Positions 53,664-64,000 of a stretch of DNA of 64,000 bases are shown one piece after another; the first letter of the stretch is position 1, and each line of letters begins with the position of its first letter. Below the pieces are notes generated by a model. The model was not told the origin of the DNA and did not search any database. It saw only the letters and a list, made by a program, of their open reading frames with translations. Origin of the DNA: an uncultured Lachnospiraceae bacterium (GTDB taxonomy: Bacteria > Bacillota > Clostridia > Lachnospirales > Lachnospiraceae); assembly GCA_945868435.1 (NCBI GenBank), contig CAMBLG010000005.1, positions 62,001 through 126,000 on the forward strand, written 5' to 3'. Both the position numbers and the translations under genes were made by a program.

Positions 53664-53810
53664 TTGAGCAAAATACTGTATGACAATGCGACAAAAAAAT
53701 GGCTTAGAAATCACATAGGGCAGGAAACAACTGTCTGCAAATGTGAGAAATGTGGGTTATTTTACAAACCAAGTTTAGGACATGTATGCAAAGTGGAGGA
53801 AATCAGATGA
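53664..53810 (+). CDS. Small zinc-finger-like protein (48 aa), TTG start
   Basis: LSKILYDNATKKWLRNHIGQETTVCKCEKCGLFYKPSLGHVCKVEEIR. Confidence 0.55.
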   Translation: MSKILYDNATKKWLRNHIGQETTVCKCEKCGLFYKPSLGHVCKVEEIR

Positions 53811-54400
53811 ACGATAGATATTTATACCGCGCAAAGCGGACGGATAACAGAGAATGGGTGAGTGGTTCGTATGTAAATACGCTTACCGAGGACAAAGAGT
53901 GTATTTGCGCTGGGATATATAAGGAAAATCATTGGATTGTAGAGGAAAACGGGAATATGGTTGCTGTAGATACATCCACAATCTGCCAATGCACCGGAAG
54001 ACAGGGCGAGTGGGAACATGACATATTCCAGTATGATGACGAACGGTACGAAATACAGTTCTGCGAAGATTCTTTGACGTGGGAAGCAGTATCTGTATTT
54101 AGTTCGGAATCTATAGGCCTTGGAGAGTTTAGCCCGTCCGAATATGAGCGTCTAGGTAATTCGATAGACAATCCGGATCTGTTGGAAGTTGGGGGAGCTG
54201 GCAATCATGAAAATCCAGAATTGCCGGATCCCGAAAATTGCACCAGTTGCTTGTGTAACTGGTGTGATAATGGAGAATGCGATTACCGCAGGTGCAAGAA
54301 GAATCAGCCAACAAAAGAATGCTATCAAAGAGTTTGCGGCCAGTACCATAACATGCAGGAAGATATGGAGGAGGGATTTTTGGATGGGTACGGGGACTGA
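53807..54400 (+). CDS. YopX-like phage protein with Cys-rich C-terminal module
   Basis: YLYRAKRTDNREWVSGSYV...VDTSTICQCTG...GEWEHDIFQYDDERY. Confidence 0.75.
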   Translation: MNDRYLYRAKRTDNREWVSGSYVNTLTEDKECICAGIYKENHWIVEENGNMVAVDTSTICQCTGRQGEWEHDIFQYDDERYEIQFCEDSLTWEAVSVFSSESIGLGEFSPSEYERLGNSIDNPDLLEVGGAGNHENPELPDPENCTSCLCNWCDNGECDYRRCKKNQPTKECYQRVCGQYHNMQEDMEEGFLDGYGD

Positions 54401-54767
54401 TGGAGAAATCAAGCGTAGGAAGTTAAGCAAAGCAGAGCGATTACAGGTTTACGATAAATGCAATCACAGATGCGCATACTGTGGATGCGATTTGGAATAC
54501 AAGAATATGCAGGTAGACCATGCACAACCGTTACGATGCGGGGGCGCGGATGAAATGAACAATATGCTTCCGGCGTGCCGAAGCTGCAATCATTACAAGG
54601 CAACGTTGATGGTGGAAAAGTACCGGGAGTACATAGAAGGTATACCAGACAGACTTAATCGAGACTCTATTCCGTTTGCAGTCGGTAAGCGGTTCGGCGT
54701 GGTCAGCGAGAATAGAAAACATGTTGTGTTTTGGTTTGAGGAGATTGGAATAGAGGTGGGAGAATGA
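54384..54767 (+). CDS. HNH endonuclease
   Basis: CNHRCAYCGCDLEYKNMQVDHAQPLRCGGADEMNNMLPACRSCNHYKA. Confidence 0.85.
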   Translation: MGTGTDGEIKRRKLSKAERLQVYDKCNHRCAYCGCDLEYKNMQVDHAQPLRCGGADEMNNMLPACRSCNHYKATLMVEKYREYIEGIPDRLNRDSIPFAVGKRFGVVSENRKHVVFWFEEIGIEVGE

Positions 54768-54934
54768 CAGAGCAGTGTAAAACATGCCAGTGTAGCAGGT
54801 GCGACAACAACACGTGTGATTGGAAACGGTGCGAGATAAATAAACCAACAAAATGCTATCAAAACGATTGCGGACAGTACTATAACATACAGGAAGATAT
54901 AGAAGAAGGGTTCTTGGATGGGTATGACACCTGA
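54764..54934 (+). CDS. Small Cys-rich protein, paralog of YopX-like C-terminus
   Basis: MTEQCKTCQCSRCDNNTCDWKRCEINKPTKCYQNDCGQYYNIQEDIEEGFLDGYDT. Confidence 0.65.
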   Translation: MTEQCKTCQCSRCDNNTCDWKRCEINKPTKCYQNDCGQYYNIQEDIEEGFLDGYDT

Positions 54935-55093
54935 TAAATCAATGGAAATTATTAAGAGAATGGATTTTTATGGTGGATGCAAAGTGATGATGTAGTAGCA
55001 GGGCAGATGTCGCTCCCTTTGGATGAAATGGTGTAAAAACACGAAAAGCACCTATCCTGTTCGGTTAACAAATTTTTGGGGAGTGATAACGCT

Positions 55094-55183
55094 TTACTTT
55101 TCTTTATGATTTCTAACAGATTCTAATAATTGAATGATCAGTACGACCAATGTTAGTAGCTGTAAAATATCAGAAACATTCAT
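55094..55183 (-). CDS. Putative type I toxin-like hydrophobic peptide (29 aa)
   Basis: MNVSDILQLLTLVVLIIQLLESVRNHKEK; AAGGATGTGAGG SD; consensus promoter on minus strand. Confidence 0.6.
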   Translation of the reverse strand: MNVSDILQLLTLVVLIIQLLESVRNHKEK

Positions 55184-55240
55184 GCGCCTCACATCCTTAT
55201 AAATAGATTTTAGCCTACTAAGGTGTGGTGCTTTGCTTAT

Positions 55241-55268
55241 ATTATATTTCGAAAAAACAATTTGTCAA
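55241..55268 (-). promoter_or_regulatory. Promoter TTGACA-N16-TATAAT (minus strand)
   Basis: Reverse complement of 55241-55268 gives perfect hexamers. Confidence 0.75.
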
Positions 55269-55330
55269 CAGAAACTTTTAGAAGATGAATTACAGTACGC
55301 TGCAGAATAAGAATAGGTATGTATTTAAAA

Positions 55331-55374
55331 TTGAATAGCGGATCGTATGGTGATATAATCTTTTTATCACCATA
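55331..55374 (+). promoter_or_regulatory. Promoter TTGAAT-N17-TATAAT with dyad operator
   Basis: TATGGTGAT (55346-55354) / ATCACCATA (55366-55374) flanking the -10. Confidence 0.7.
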
Positions 55375-55391
55375 AAAAGGAGGAATGTATA

Positions 55392-55721
55392 ATGGTAGAT
55401 TTGGGAAACGCCTCAGAAATTATGAAAGTTTCGTTTGAATTAATGGAAATCGCCCAGGTATTAAATCGGGCTGTTTCTGATCACTTATTGGTTCAGCTTA
55501 GGGTTGAAGATCTTCCGGAGATGAACATCGATGCTGAACTTTCGACACGCATCGTTAAGGCTGGAGTTGATGAGGAAATGAAGTGCTTGGCGATTCAAGC
55601 GGATGGATTTGATCTTAAGTTTAAGTATGATACATTTGGCCTGGGGACGGAATCGGCGTCCCATAAAAAATTTTATTTTGAGTCAGAGGGTGTCATGCTG
55701 ACTGTTGTTGTTTATTATTAA
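55392..55721 (+). CDS. Hypothetical protein (109 aa)
   Basis: MVDLGNASEIMKVSFELMEIAQ...; AAGGAGG SD. Confidence 0.7.
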   Translation: MVDLGNASEIMKVSFELMEIAQVLNRAVSDHLLVQLRVEDLPEMNIDAELSTRIVKAGVDEEMKCLAIQADGFDLKFKYDTFGLGTESASHKKFYFESEGVMLTVVVYY

Positions 55722-55735
55722 TCTAATCATCAATT

Positions 55736-55767
55736 GCCAACCGCTTATATGCGGTTGGCACATTTTT
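55736..55767 (+). terminator. Intrinsic terminator
   Basis: GCCAACCGC ttatat GCGGTTGGC ACATTTTT. Confidence 0.8.
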
Positions 55768-55805
55768 CGCGAAATGTATAACGTATTTACAAAGGAGGAA
55801 GAGAA

Positions 55806-56291
55806 TTGGATAGTGCATTGGGGGTAAAGGATATGGTGGCGCCAATTGCGACGAAGGGCTTGAATGGTGCCGAAACGGCATATTGGGAGAGGTGTAAAGT
55901 GCTTAGGGGGTATGGCATATCCGAAATCGGAGATATGAACTTGTCAGACGAGGATATTCTTATGATATGGGGAAAGATATGCGATTCCTCTGACTGTGGC
56001 AGATGTGACTTTAGAGGGAACTGTGGACCGGAATTTCTCTCTGATAAGAAGAATCGGGCAAAGGTTGTGGCAATCTGTAAACGTTATGCCAAGAAGCATC
56101 CATCAGTATGCAAAAGTAATGAAAATGTGATTATGAACTTTGCGGCGGGTGTCCTGAGTGACGTGATAGAGCGTGCCAGACAGGAAGATTCTCCAATCTA
56201 TCGCGGAGAAGAAGAGACGGATTACTTTGTGCGGTTATCGGATGTGGTAGACGCTGTTAATAAAGGTCTTCTTAATCTGCGTACGCAATGA
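55806..56291 (+). CDS. Hypothetical protein with Cys cluster (161 aa), TTG start
   Basis: MDSALGVKDMVAPIATKG...CDSSDCGRCDFRGNCG; AAAGGAGG SD. Confidence 0.65.
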   Translation: MDSALGVKDMVAPIATKGLNGAETAYWERCKVLRGYGISEIGDMNLSDEDILMIWGKICDSSDCGRCDFRGNCGPEFLSDKKNRAKVVAICKRYAKKHPSVCKSNENVIMNFAAGVLSDVIERARQEDSPIYRGEEETDYFVRLSDVVDAVNKGLLNLRTQ

Positions 56292-56336
56292 ATTGTGTTG
56301 TGTTTTTTTATGAGGTATGCTATAATAAACATGTTA

Positions 56337-56497
56337 TAATTTACATTAGTTTATCCTCTGGAATCATCCTGGGGAATGTTCAGGTATCCGTTTTGGAATG
56401 TGATGCTCCTGCTTTTTAGCAGGAGTTTTTTTATTGCCAAAACCGGGTGCCTATGTTTATGTTTACCGTTCTTAGACGGGGAAAGGTGGTATTTATG
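56337..56497 (+). promoter_or_regulatory. Conserved 5' leader RNA, copy D (terminator 56406-56432)
   Basis: CCTCTGGAATCATCCTGGGG hairpin, CTCCTGC/GCAGGAG-T7, CCGTtcttagACGG RBS hairpin; TATAAT at 56321. Confidence 0.9.
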
Positions 56498-59182
56498 AAT
56501 GCACAAAGTGTTCAGAAGGAAGCTGCAGCTGCGGTTTGTGTATCTCCGAAGGAGTTTACAAAGCTTATGACGTGCAGAAAGAAGTTTATGTTCGATCGTA
56601 TGAATCTGAAATACGATGGAAACGAGCAGCGGATGTTTATGCGTTCAGCTGTCAGCAAGATGAAGTCACTTATTAAGGAAGGTACAAAAAACCTTCCGGA
56701 ATGCATGGAGTCCTTCATGGAAGGCTATTGCAGGGAGTGGTTCTCTTGTGAGATGGAGTGGGAGGCGGCAAAGAAGAACGCTTCCAGACAGATTACGCGT
56801 CTTGCGGAATATGTAATGACAAAGGAAATTGTGGATGTGGACGTGAGGTTTGTCAATCGTTTTGAAAGACCTCTTGCTTACCGTGGAATGCACATTGGCT
56901 CAATAGGAATCCATTTTGATCTTATAACCAAAAAGACTGATGGAAGAATGACCGGGGTGATCATCCACTATGGGGCACCGACCGAAAGTCAAAGGGCCCG
57001 CAAGGAGGAAAACCTGCCCTCAAATTCTCCGGAGCTGATTGCAGCTACGCTGTCTGCAAGAAGAACCTACGGACGCGATTTCCGTGTTGAACTGTGGTAT
57101 GTGAAGAACAAAGATGACAATGGGGCATCCGTTGTGGAAAAGTTTGAGCATCGCCCAGGCAAGAATGTCATTACGGCAGACTTCAGCGCATTGGAAGATG
57201 GGGAGCTTATGAGGCATCTCATAACCATGTTGAGCCGGAGCGAGAAGTGTGACTGTGAGAAATGCAGACATCAATGTGTCTGCAGAGAGAATGTATTGCA
57301 TGAGCCGCAGGATGATTGCGGTGACGCAGGGATGACACATTCTTCTGTCTGTGGGACACCGACAGGTGCGCAGCAGAGCGTAATCGACCATGTAAATGGA
57401 CCGATGTGTGTAGTTGCGGTACCAGGGGCTGGAAAAACGGAGTCTCTCGTAAGAAGACTTGTCCATCTTGTAAAGGATGTCCGGGTAAAGCCGCAGAAGA
57501 TCCTGTTTGTGACATTCACGAAAAAGGCTGCCCGCGAGATTCAGGCGCGCGTAAATGCCCGGTTGACGGAAGCTGGTATATCTGGAATGCCGCAGATCAT
57601 GACGTACAATGCGTTAGGATTTTCTATTTTAAAGGAAAATCCGCTTTATGTTGGAAAGAGGATCCGTCTTGCGGAGGATAGAGATCGTTACAATTTGATC
57701 TTTAAGTCCATCCAGGAATGTGACCGTATCCAACATATGTCATACTTAAATCCGCGCGGAGAACATGGTATTGTTCGGTTCCTTGATGCAAAGTTCGAGG
57801 AGTTACAGGAGAACGGGGAGAAATCTTTCCGGGTACAGTATGAGAAGCGCTACGATGTCGATGGTATTTTGGCTGTGTATGAAGTTTATAGGAGGAAGTA
57901 TGAGGAAGCAGGTTTTATCAGCTTTGACGATCAGATTTCTCTTGTAAACGAACTGTTTGAGCAGTATTCTGTTCTGCCAAGAAGATATGCGGACAAGTAT
58001 GAGTATATCATGGTAGATGAATTTCAGGATTCCACGGAAGAGCAGGTTGATATGATTTATTCGATTGCCAGATATCACAACAACCTTGTTGTGGTTGGTG
58101 ATGATGACCAGTCAATCTATCAGTGGAGAGGCGGGTCTTCCCAGTTCATGCTTGAATTTTCGTATGATTTTCCGCAGGCTAAGACTATTTATATGGAAGA
58201 TAACTTCCGTAGCAATGGTAAGATCCTTGAATTGTGCAATGCATTCATTCAGGGAAATGGCGTGCGGTACGAAAAAAACCTGGTGTCTCATAACGATGAT
58301 GGACAGAAGCCTGTGTATGTAAAGGATTGTGATTCTATCCAGTTTCGTGAGGTCGTTTCTTCAATCTTGAAGAGTGGGGTGAATCTCGGAGACGTTGCGA
58401 TACTGGCACGGAATAACCAGCGCCTGGAGGAAGTGTCCGTTATGCTGGATGGTGTGTGCCCGGTATCTATTCCAAAGGACTACATGATTGAGGATGCGGT
58501 GTTTACCGGAATCTTCGATGTAATGTCTCTTTATTACAAGGGTTTGGATGATGATGTGGCATTTTATCGTTATCTTCGCCTGTTTGGGCTTACGGCTCTT
58601 GTAGAAAAGAGTGAGCCGAGTGAGAGCTTGTATGCAAACATGGTAGCATCCGGAAAAATCCAAAAACTTGACCTTAGTGCAAACGGTGTTGAGCGTATGG
58701 CGCAGGATGTTTCTGAAGCCGGTCGTGCAATGTTTGCGCTTCTGACATGTTTCGAGAAGTTGAAATATGGACAGATGCAGGAAGCGCTTTCTCATATTTT
58801 AAAGGCTTGCTTTCACAAGGAATCACATCTGGTAGTGGAAAATCTGATTGATATTGCAGAAGAGAGAGGATTTGTCCAGTCAGAAGAACTGTATCGTGCA
58901 ATGGAAGACATGATCGTTTTCCAGTCAACAGAGCGTGTCGGATACGATTCTTCGAAGAATGCCGTAAATCTTTTGACGGCGCACGACTCCAAGGGAAAGG
59001 AATTTCCGGTTGTAGTCGTTTACGGAATGGAAGACTTCTCCTTGACGGAAGAAGAGACGCGTGTTCTTTATGTGGCTATGAGCCGTGCGAAGAAAAGTCT
59101 CTATCTTGTTGAAAATGCAAACAACAGATTTAATGGTTTTCAGAGAATGGCACCTTATATCAAGGTGTACGGAGGTAATTAG
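56495..59182 (+). CDS. UvrD/PcrA-family (SF1) helicase with Cys-containing N-terminal domain
   Basis: VVAVPGAGKTESLVRRL, ILFVTFTKKAAREIQAR, IMVDEFQDSTEEQ, VVGDDDQSIYQWRGG, VLYVAMSRAKKSLYLV. Confidence 0.92.
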   Translation: MNAQSVQKEAAAAVCVSPKEFTKLMTCRKKFMFDRMNLKYDGNEQRMFMRSAVSKMKSLIKEGTKNLPECMESFMEGYCREWFSCEMEWEAAKKNASRQITRLAEYVMTKEIVDVDVRFVNRFERPLAYRGMHIGSIGIHFDLITKKTDGRMTGVIIHYGAPTESQRARKEENLPSNSPELIAATLSARRTYGRDFRVELWYVKNKDDNGASVVEKFEHRPGKNVITADFSALEDGELMRHLITMLSRSEKCDCEKCRHQCVCRENVLHEPQDDCGDAGMTHSSVCGTPTGAQQSVIDHVNGPMCVVAVPGAGKTESLVRRLVHLVKDVRVKPQKILFVTFTKKAAREIQARVNARLTEAGISGMPQIMTYNALGFSILKENPLYVGKRIRLAEDRDRYNLIFKSIQECDRIQHMSYLNPRGEHGIVRFLDAKFEELQENGEKSFRVQYEKRYDVDGILAVYEVYRRKYEEAGFISFDDQISLVNELFEQYSVLPRRYADKYEYIMVDEFQDSTEEQVDMIYSIARYHNNLVVVGDDDQSIYQWRGGSSQFMLEFSYDFPQAKTIYMEDNFRSNGKILELCNAFIQGNGVRYEKNLVSHNDDGQKPVYVKDCDSIQFREVVSSILKSGVNLGDVAILARNNQRLEEVSVMLDGVCPVSIPKDYMIEDAVFTGIFDVMSLYYKGLDDDVAFYRYLRLFGLTALVEKSEPSESLYANMVASGKIQKLDLSANGVERMAQDVSEAGRAMFALLTCFEKLKYGQMQEALSHILKACFHKESHLVVENLIDIAEERGFVQSEELYRAMEDMIVFQSTERVGYDSSKNAVNLLTAHDSKGKEFPVVVVYGMEDFSLTEEETRVLYVAMSRAKKSLYLVENANNRFNGFQRMAPYIKVYGGN

Positions 59183-59183
59183 T

Positions 59184-60089
59184 ATGTTAAAAGTTTTATT
59201 TGGCGAGGAGCCTTATCTGATCGACCGCTTGGTCGATCAGATGGCGGACGGCCTGGACGAAATGAATATTGCAAGATTTGAAACGCTTGATGATCAGGTG
59301 TTTCAGGCAGCGCAGCAGTTCCCGTTCCTGGCAAAAAGGCAGCTCATAATCGCAGATGTTCCGAAACTTGCGTGCGAATCACTTTGTAAAGTGAGTATAC
59401 CGGAGTTTACGGATCTGGTTGTTCTTGCAGGAGAGGTCGATAAACGGACTTCTCTTTATAAAAAACTGAATAAGAAAGGGTGCCTTGAGGAAGTTAAGAA
59501 AATGGATCTTCCTTCCTTAAAGACATTCATAACAGATCAACTTGCAGAACATGGAGGGCGTATGGATGAAGGGGTGATGGATTTCTTTATCCGCCACATT
59601 GGTTATCTGACTGATGAGCATATCAGCTTGTACACGGTTGTTACAGCTATTAAACAACTGACTTTTGCAGCAAGTGTGATCAAAAAAGAAGATGTAGAGG
59701 CTCTGGTAGAAAAAAGCATAGACGTGAAGATGTGGCAGTTGTCAGGTCTTCTGTTAAACCTTGATAAAAAGTCCCTTTTTTCTATGGCGACTCATCTGCT
59801 GGATGAGAAAGAGTCTGTAATCGGAATGCTTTCCATGATTTTAAGAACATTCCGTCTTGCTTATAAGGCTAGTCTTTATAAGGGGGAGAAGAGTTCTGTC
59901 ATTGCAAAAGAGCTTGGTGTGCCGGCATTCCAGTATCAGGCGGCGATGCGTTTTCGCCCGGAGCAGATTTCCGGATGTCTGGACAAGCTGCAGGGTGGTG
60001 TTAACGAGGTCAAAGACGGTGCTCCGGAGAGAGTAGTGTTTTTCTCTACGCTCGGCCAGGTTCTGTTACAGTTAGGAGGTGCTGTATGA
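59184..60089 (+). CDS. holA: DNA polymerase III delta-like clamp-loader subunit
   Basis: MLKVLFGEEPYLIDRLVDQM...FPFLAKRQLIIADVPK...; HolA-like length and layout. Confidence 0.85.
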   Translation: MLKVLFGEEPYLIDRLVDQMADGLDEMNIARFETLDDQVFQAAQQFPFLAKRQLIIADVPKLACESLCKVSIPEFTDLVVLAGEVDKRTSLYKKLNKKGCLEEVKKMDLPSLKTFITDQLAEHGGRMDEGVMDFFIRHIGYLTDEHISLYTVVTAIKQLTFAASVIKKEDVEALVEKSIDVKMWQLSGLLLNLDKKSLFSMATHLLDEKESVIGMLSMILRTFRLAYKASLYKGEKSSVIAKELGVPAFQYQAAMRFRPEQISGCLDKLQGGVNEVKDGAPERVVFFSTLGQVLLQLGGAV

Positions 60090-60880
60090 GAGTGAAATAT
60101 GAAGCAAAGGATCCGAAGCGGGCTGCTTTATGTGGTACGTTAGAAGGGTTTTTTGAGGAACTTCCTACCTGTCAGACACAGCACGGCGTACGTGCGCTGT
60201 TGCGAAAACATTTTTCTGTTATTTCTGAAAACAAGTACGTGTTGACGGTCCAGGTAGATGGGAATTCTTCCATCTACCTGTCGGAAATACAGACGGAACA
60301 GAAAAGAAAAGTGGGCAAGAACGGCGGACGGACAAAAAACGAGCTGAATATCCGGTACGAATGCCATTTTCAGCGCAAGGATATGGACGTTCTTGTGTGG
60401 TATCAGGAGCGACCAGACGGGCAGTATGCAAATGCTCCGGTATGTGTCTTATCCTATTTGGATATTTCCGGGATATTGAAACAGCATGCAGTCATAGACG
60501 CTTTTCGTGCCCGGACGGATCAGTTCTTTCAAAAGATTTGTGGTCTTGAGGCATCTGAGATTGAAGCATTGGCGAGAGAAGTAATCGAGAAGCGGCTTGA
60601 CGAGAATGGCGTAGTTGCCAAGATAAAGGAAGTGGTCGTTGCAGGCAGTCGGTGCAGAGGATTGGAGAACAATCTGTCTGATCTGGATATCGTTGTTGAA
60701 TTGGAGACCGAGGAAAGGGAAGACGATTTGTTCAATATCTTAAATGCATACCCGTATTGCATTGCAGATGTAGCGGTTGACATTAATCCGATTACGGCGC
60801 AACGTACCGGCACCATGGAAACGTATCTTTTGCAGGCTGAGGAGTACTTAAAGAGCCGCATGCAGCAGGAGGCTGTGTGA
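60086..60880 (+). CDS. Nucleotidyltransferase-fold protein
   Basis: VVVAGSRCRGLENNLSDLDIVVELE. Confidence 0.75.
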   Translation: MRVKYEAKDPKRAALCGTLEGFFEELPTCQTQHGVRALLRKHFSVISENKYVLTVQVDGNSSIYLSEIQTEQKRKVGKNGGRTKNELNIRYECHFQRKDMDVLVWYQERPDGQYANAPVCVLSYLDISGILKQHAVIDAFRARTDQFFQKICGLEASEIEALAREVIEKRLDENGVVAKIKEVVVAGSRCRGLENNLSDLDIVVELETEEREDDLFNILNAYPYCIADVAVDINPITAQRTGTMETYLLQAEEYLKSRMQQEAV

Positions 60881-60938
60881 AATGTAGAATTTATTGGTTA
60901 AATATTTACCGCATGATTGGCGGGGAGAGGTGGTTATT

Positions 60939-61523
60939 ATGGCAGCTAAGGTCATGAGTAATGTTTCTGGGCAGATGAGTCTGTTTCAGTGTATTTGTTC
61001 TGTATTGGAACCTATTAAGAATGAATGCGGGGAACGCGTAATGCAGTCCCCGCAGGAAAATGTGGCATGTAGCGCGGCGGTTTCCGAGGAAGTAAAAAAG
61101 AAGATCCGTGTCTGCGGAAAAGGGGCAGCGAAAATAAAGGCTACGGAAGATGTGCTGTTTTCGCTCCCTTTGACCGGAAAGGAGGGTTCAGACCGGCTTC
61201 TGATTCAGAAAGCGCTGGATGAACATTCCGGTATGGCAAATGTTCTGTATGACGGAAACACCGTGTACGCATCAAAGAAACTGGTAAAGGAATTGAAGAA
61301 GATGGCTCAGACGGGCTCTCTTGAAAAGATGACCGATGCCATGTATCAGTTTTTGTCACTGAATTTTGATATTGCACATTACAACAAGCGCGGATTTATC
61401 GACTATTACGATGGCTTATGGGGAAAATTCCTTATGGAAACGCTTTCCTATTCGATTCATCGTATTCCTGGCTGGGAAACGGATGTGCGGAAGATTGTGA
61501 TGGATGCGGGGCTTTTGGATTAA
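60939..61523 (+). CDS. Hypothetical protein (194 aa)
   Basis: MAAKVMSNVSGQMSLFQCICSVLEPI...; CCGC..GCGG hairpin and GGGAGAGGTGGTTATT upstream. Confidence 0.7.
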   Translation: MAAKVMSNVSGQMSLFQCICSVLEPIKNECGERVMQSPQENVACSAAVSEEVKKKIRVCGKGAAKIKATEDVLFSLPLTGKEGSDRLLIQKALDEHSGMANVLYDGNTVYASKKLVKELKKMAQTGSLEKMTDAMYQFLSLNFDIAHYNKRGFIDYYDGLWGKFLMETLSYSIHRIPGWETDVRKIVMDAGLLD

Positions 61524-61526
61524 TAG

Positions 61527-63611
<2,085 letters not shown>

Positions 63612-63669
63612 GAGGAAGGATGCTGTAGCGCATGTAAGCTTTTATATTATGAATATGAAGTTAACGTTC

Positions 63670-63710
63670 ATATATGTAAATTCTGGGGATCTCCCAGAAT
63701 TTACATATAT
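63670..63710. repeat. Perfect 18-bp inverted repeat, 5-nt loop
   Basis: ATATATGTAAATTCTGGG gatct CCCAGAATTTACATATAT. Confidence 0.9.
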
Positions 63711-63798
63711 AGCGAAAAGTGTTCACAATATGAAAAAGCAGGACATCGGTGAAGTGTAAATTGGTTGTTAACCTGTGTAGGCAGGTGGAAAGGGTGTA

Positions 63799-64000
63799 AT
63801 GAAGAACGAAAATGTTGTATTAGAAACTGCGGACACATACGTAAAAATCATAGACAAAGTGTGTGATATGTGCGGAAAGCCTATGCTTCTTCTTTTAACA
63901 GAAGAGCAGCAGGCGCAATATGATGAGTATCTGACTGGCCTGGTCTATGGCAGGAGAGAGTTAATCCAGAATGTGCTTTTGGATTTTGACAAGTTTGAGC
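63799..64000 (+). CDS. Hypothetical protein, truncated by window end
   Basis: MKNENVVLETADTYVKIIDKVCDMCGKPMLLLLTEEQQAQYDEYLTG...; ACCTG..CAGGT hairpin and GGAAAGGGTGTA upstream. Confidence 0.65.
   Translation, partial: MKNENVVLETADTYVKIIDKVCDMCGKPMLLLLTEEQQAQYDEYLTGLVYGRRELIQNVLLDFDKFE

Overview
This 64 kb window looks like part of a large plasmid or conjugative element from a low-GC Firmicute, probably Clostridia/Lachnospiraceae (inferred from protein style; no database search was possible). It carries: (1) a replication module with SSB, a Rep_3-type initiator beside an iteron origin, clamp-loader subunits gamma/tau, delta and delta', a probable beta clamp, NAD+ DNA ligase, a UvrD-like helicase, a large SF2 helicase, an N6-adenine MTase and two PP-loop PAPS-reductase-like proteins; (2) a Gram-positive type IV secretion module with two VirB2-like proteins, a VirB3-like protein, a VirB4 N-domain-like protein plus VirB4 ATPase, a VirB6/TrbL-like protein, CpaE/TadZ-like P-loop proteins, a plasmid ClpX, an SLT+C39 hydrolase, an NlpC/P60-like pseudoenzyme and a LexA-like protein; (3) two cargo islands (about 36-44 kb and 52-55 kb) of small phage-like genes. 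No relaxase or VirD4 coupling protein was recognised. The strongest candidate for an undescribed system is post-transcriptional. A ~160-nt leader RNA, containing an intrinsic terminator, occurs four times, each copy heading a replication operon. A wider family of co-varying hairpins sits immediately 5' of a conserved GGAAAGGGTGGTnTTTATGG initiation region in about 12 genes. The transfer operons instead share promoters with unusual 19-bp spacers. Other strong signals are a 29-bp-stem structured RNA with a competing fold (6545-6677), a duplicated Shine-Dalgarno switch (6747-6789), a LexA-like protein lacking its cleavage site and catalytic Ser, and an unannotated 29-aa type I toxin-like peptide.
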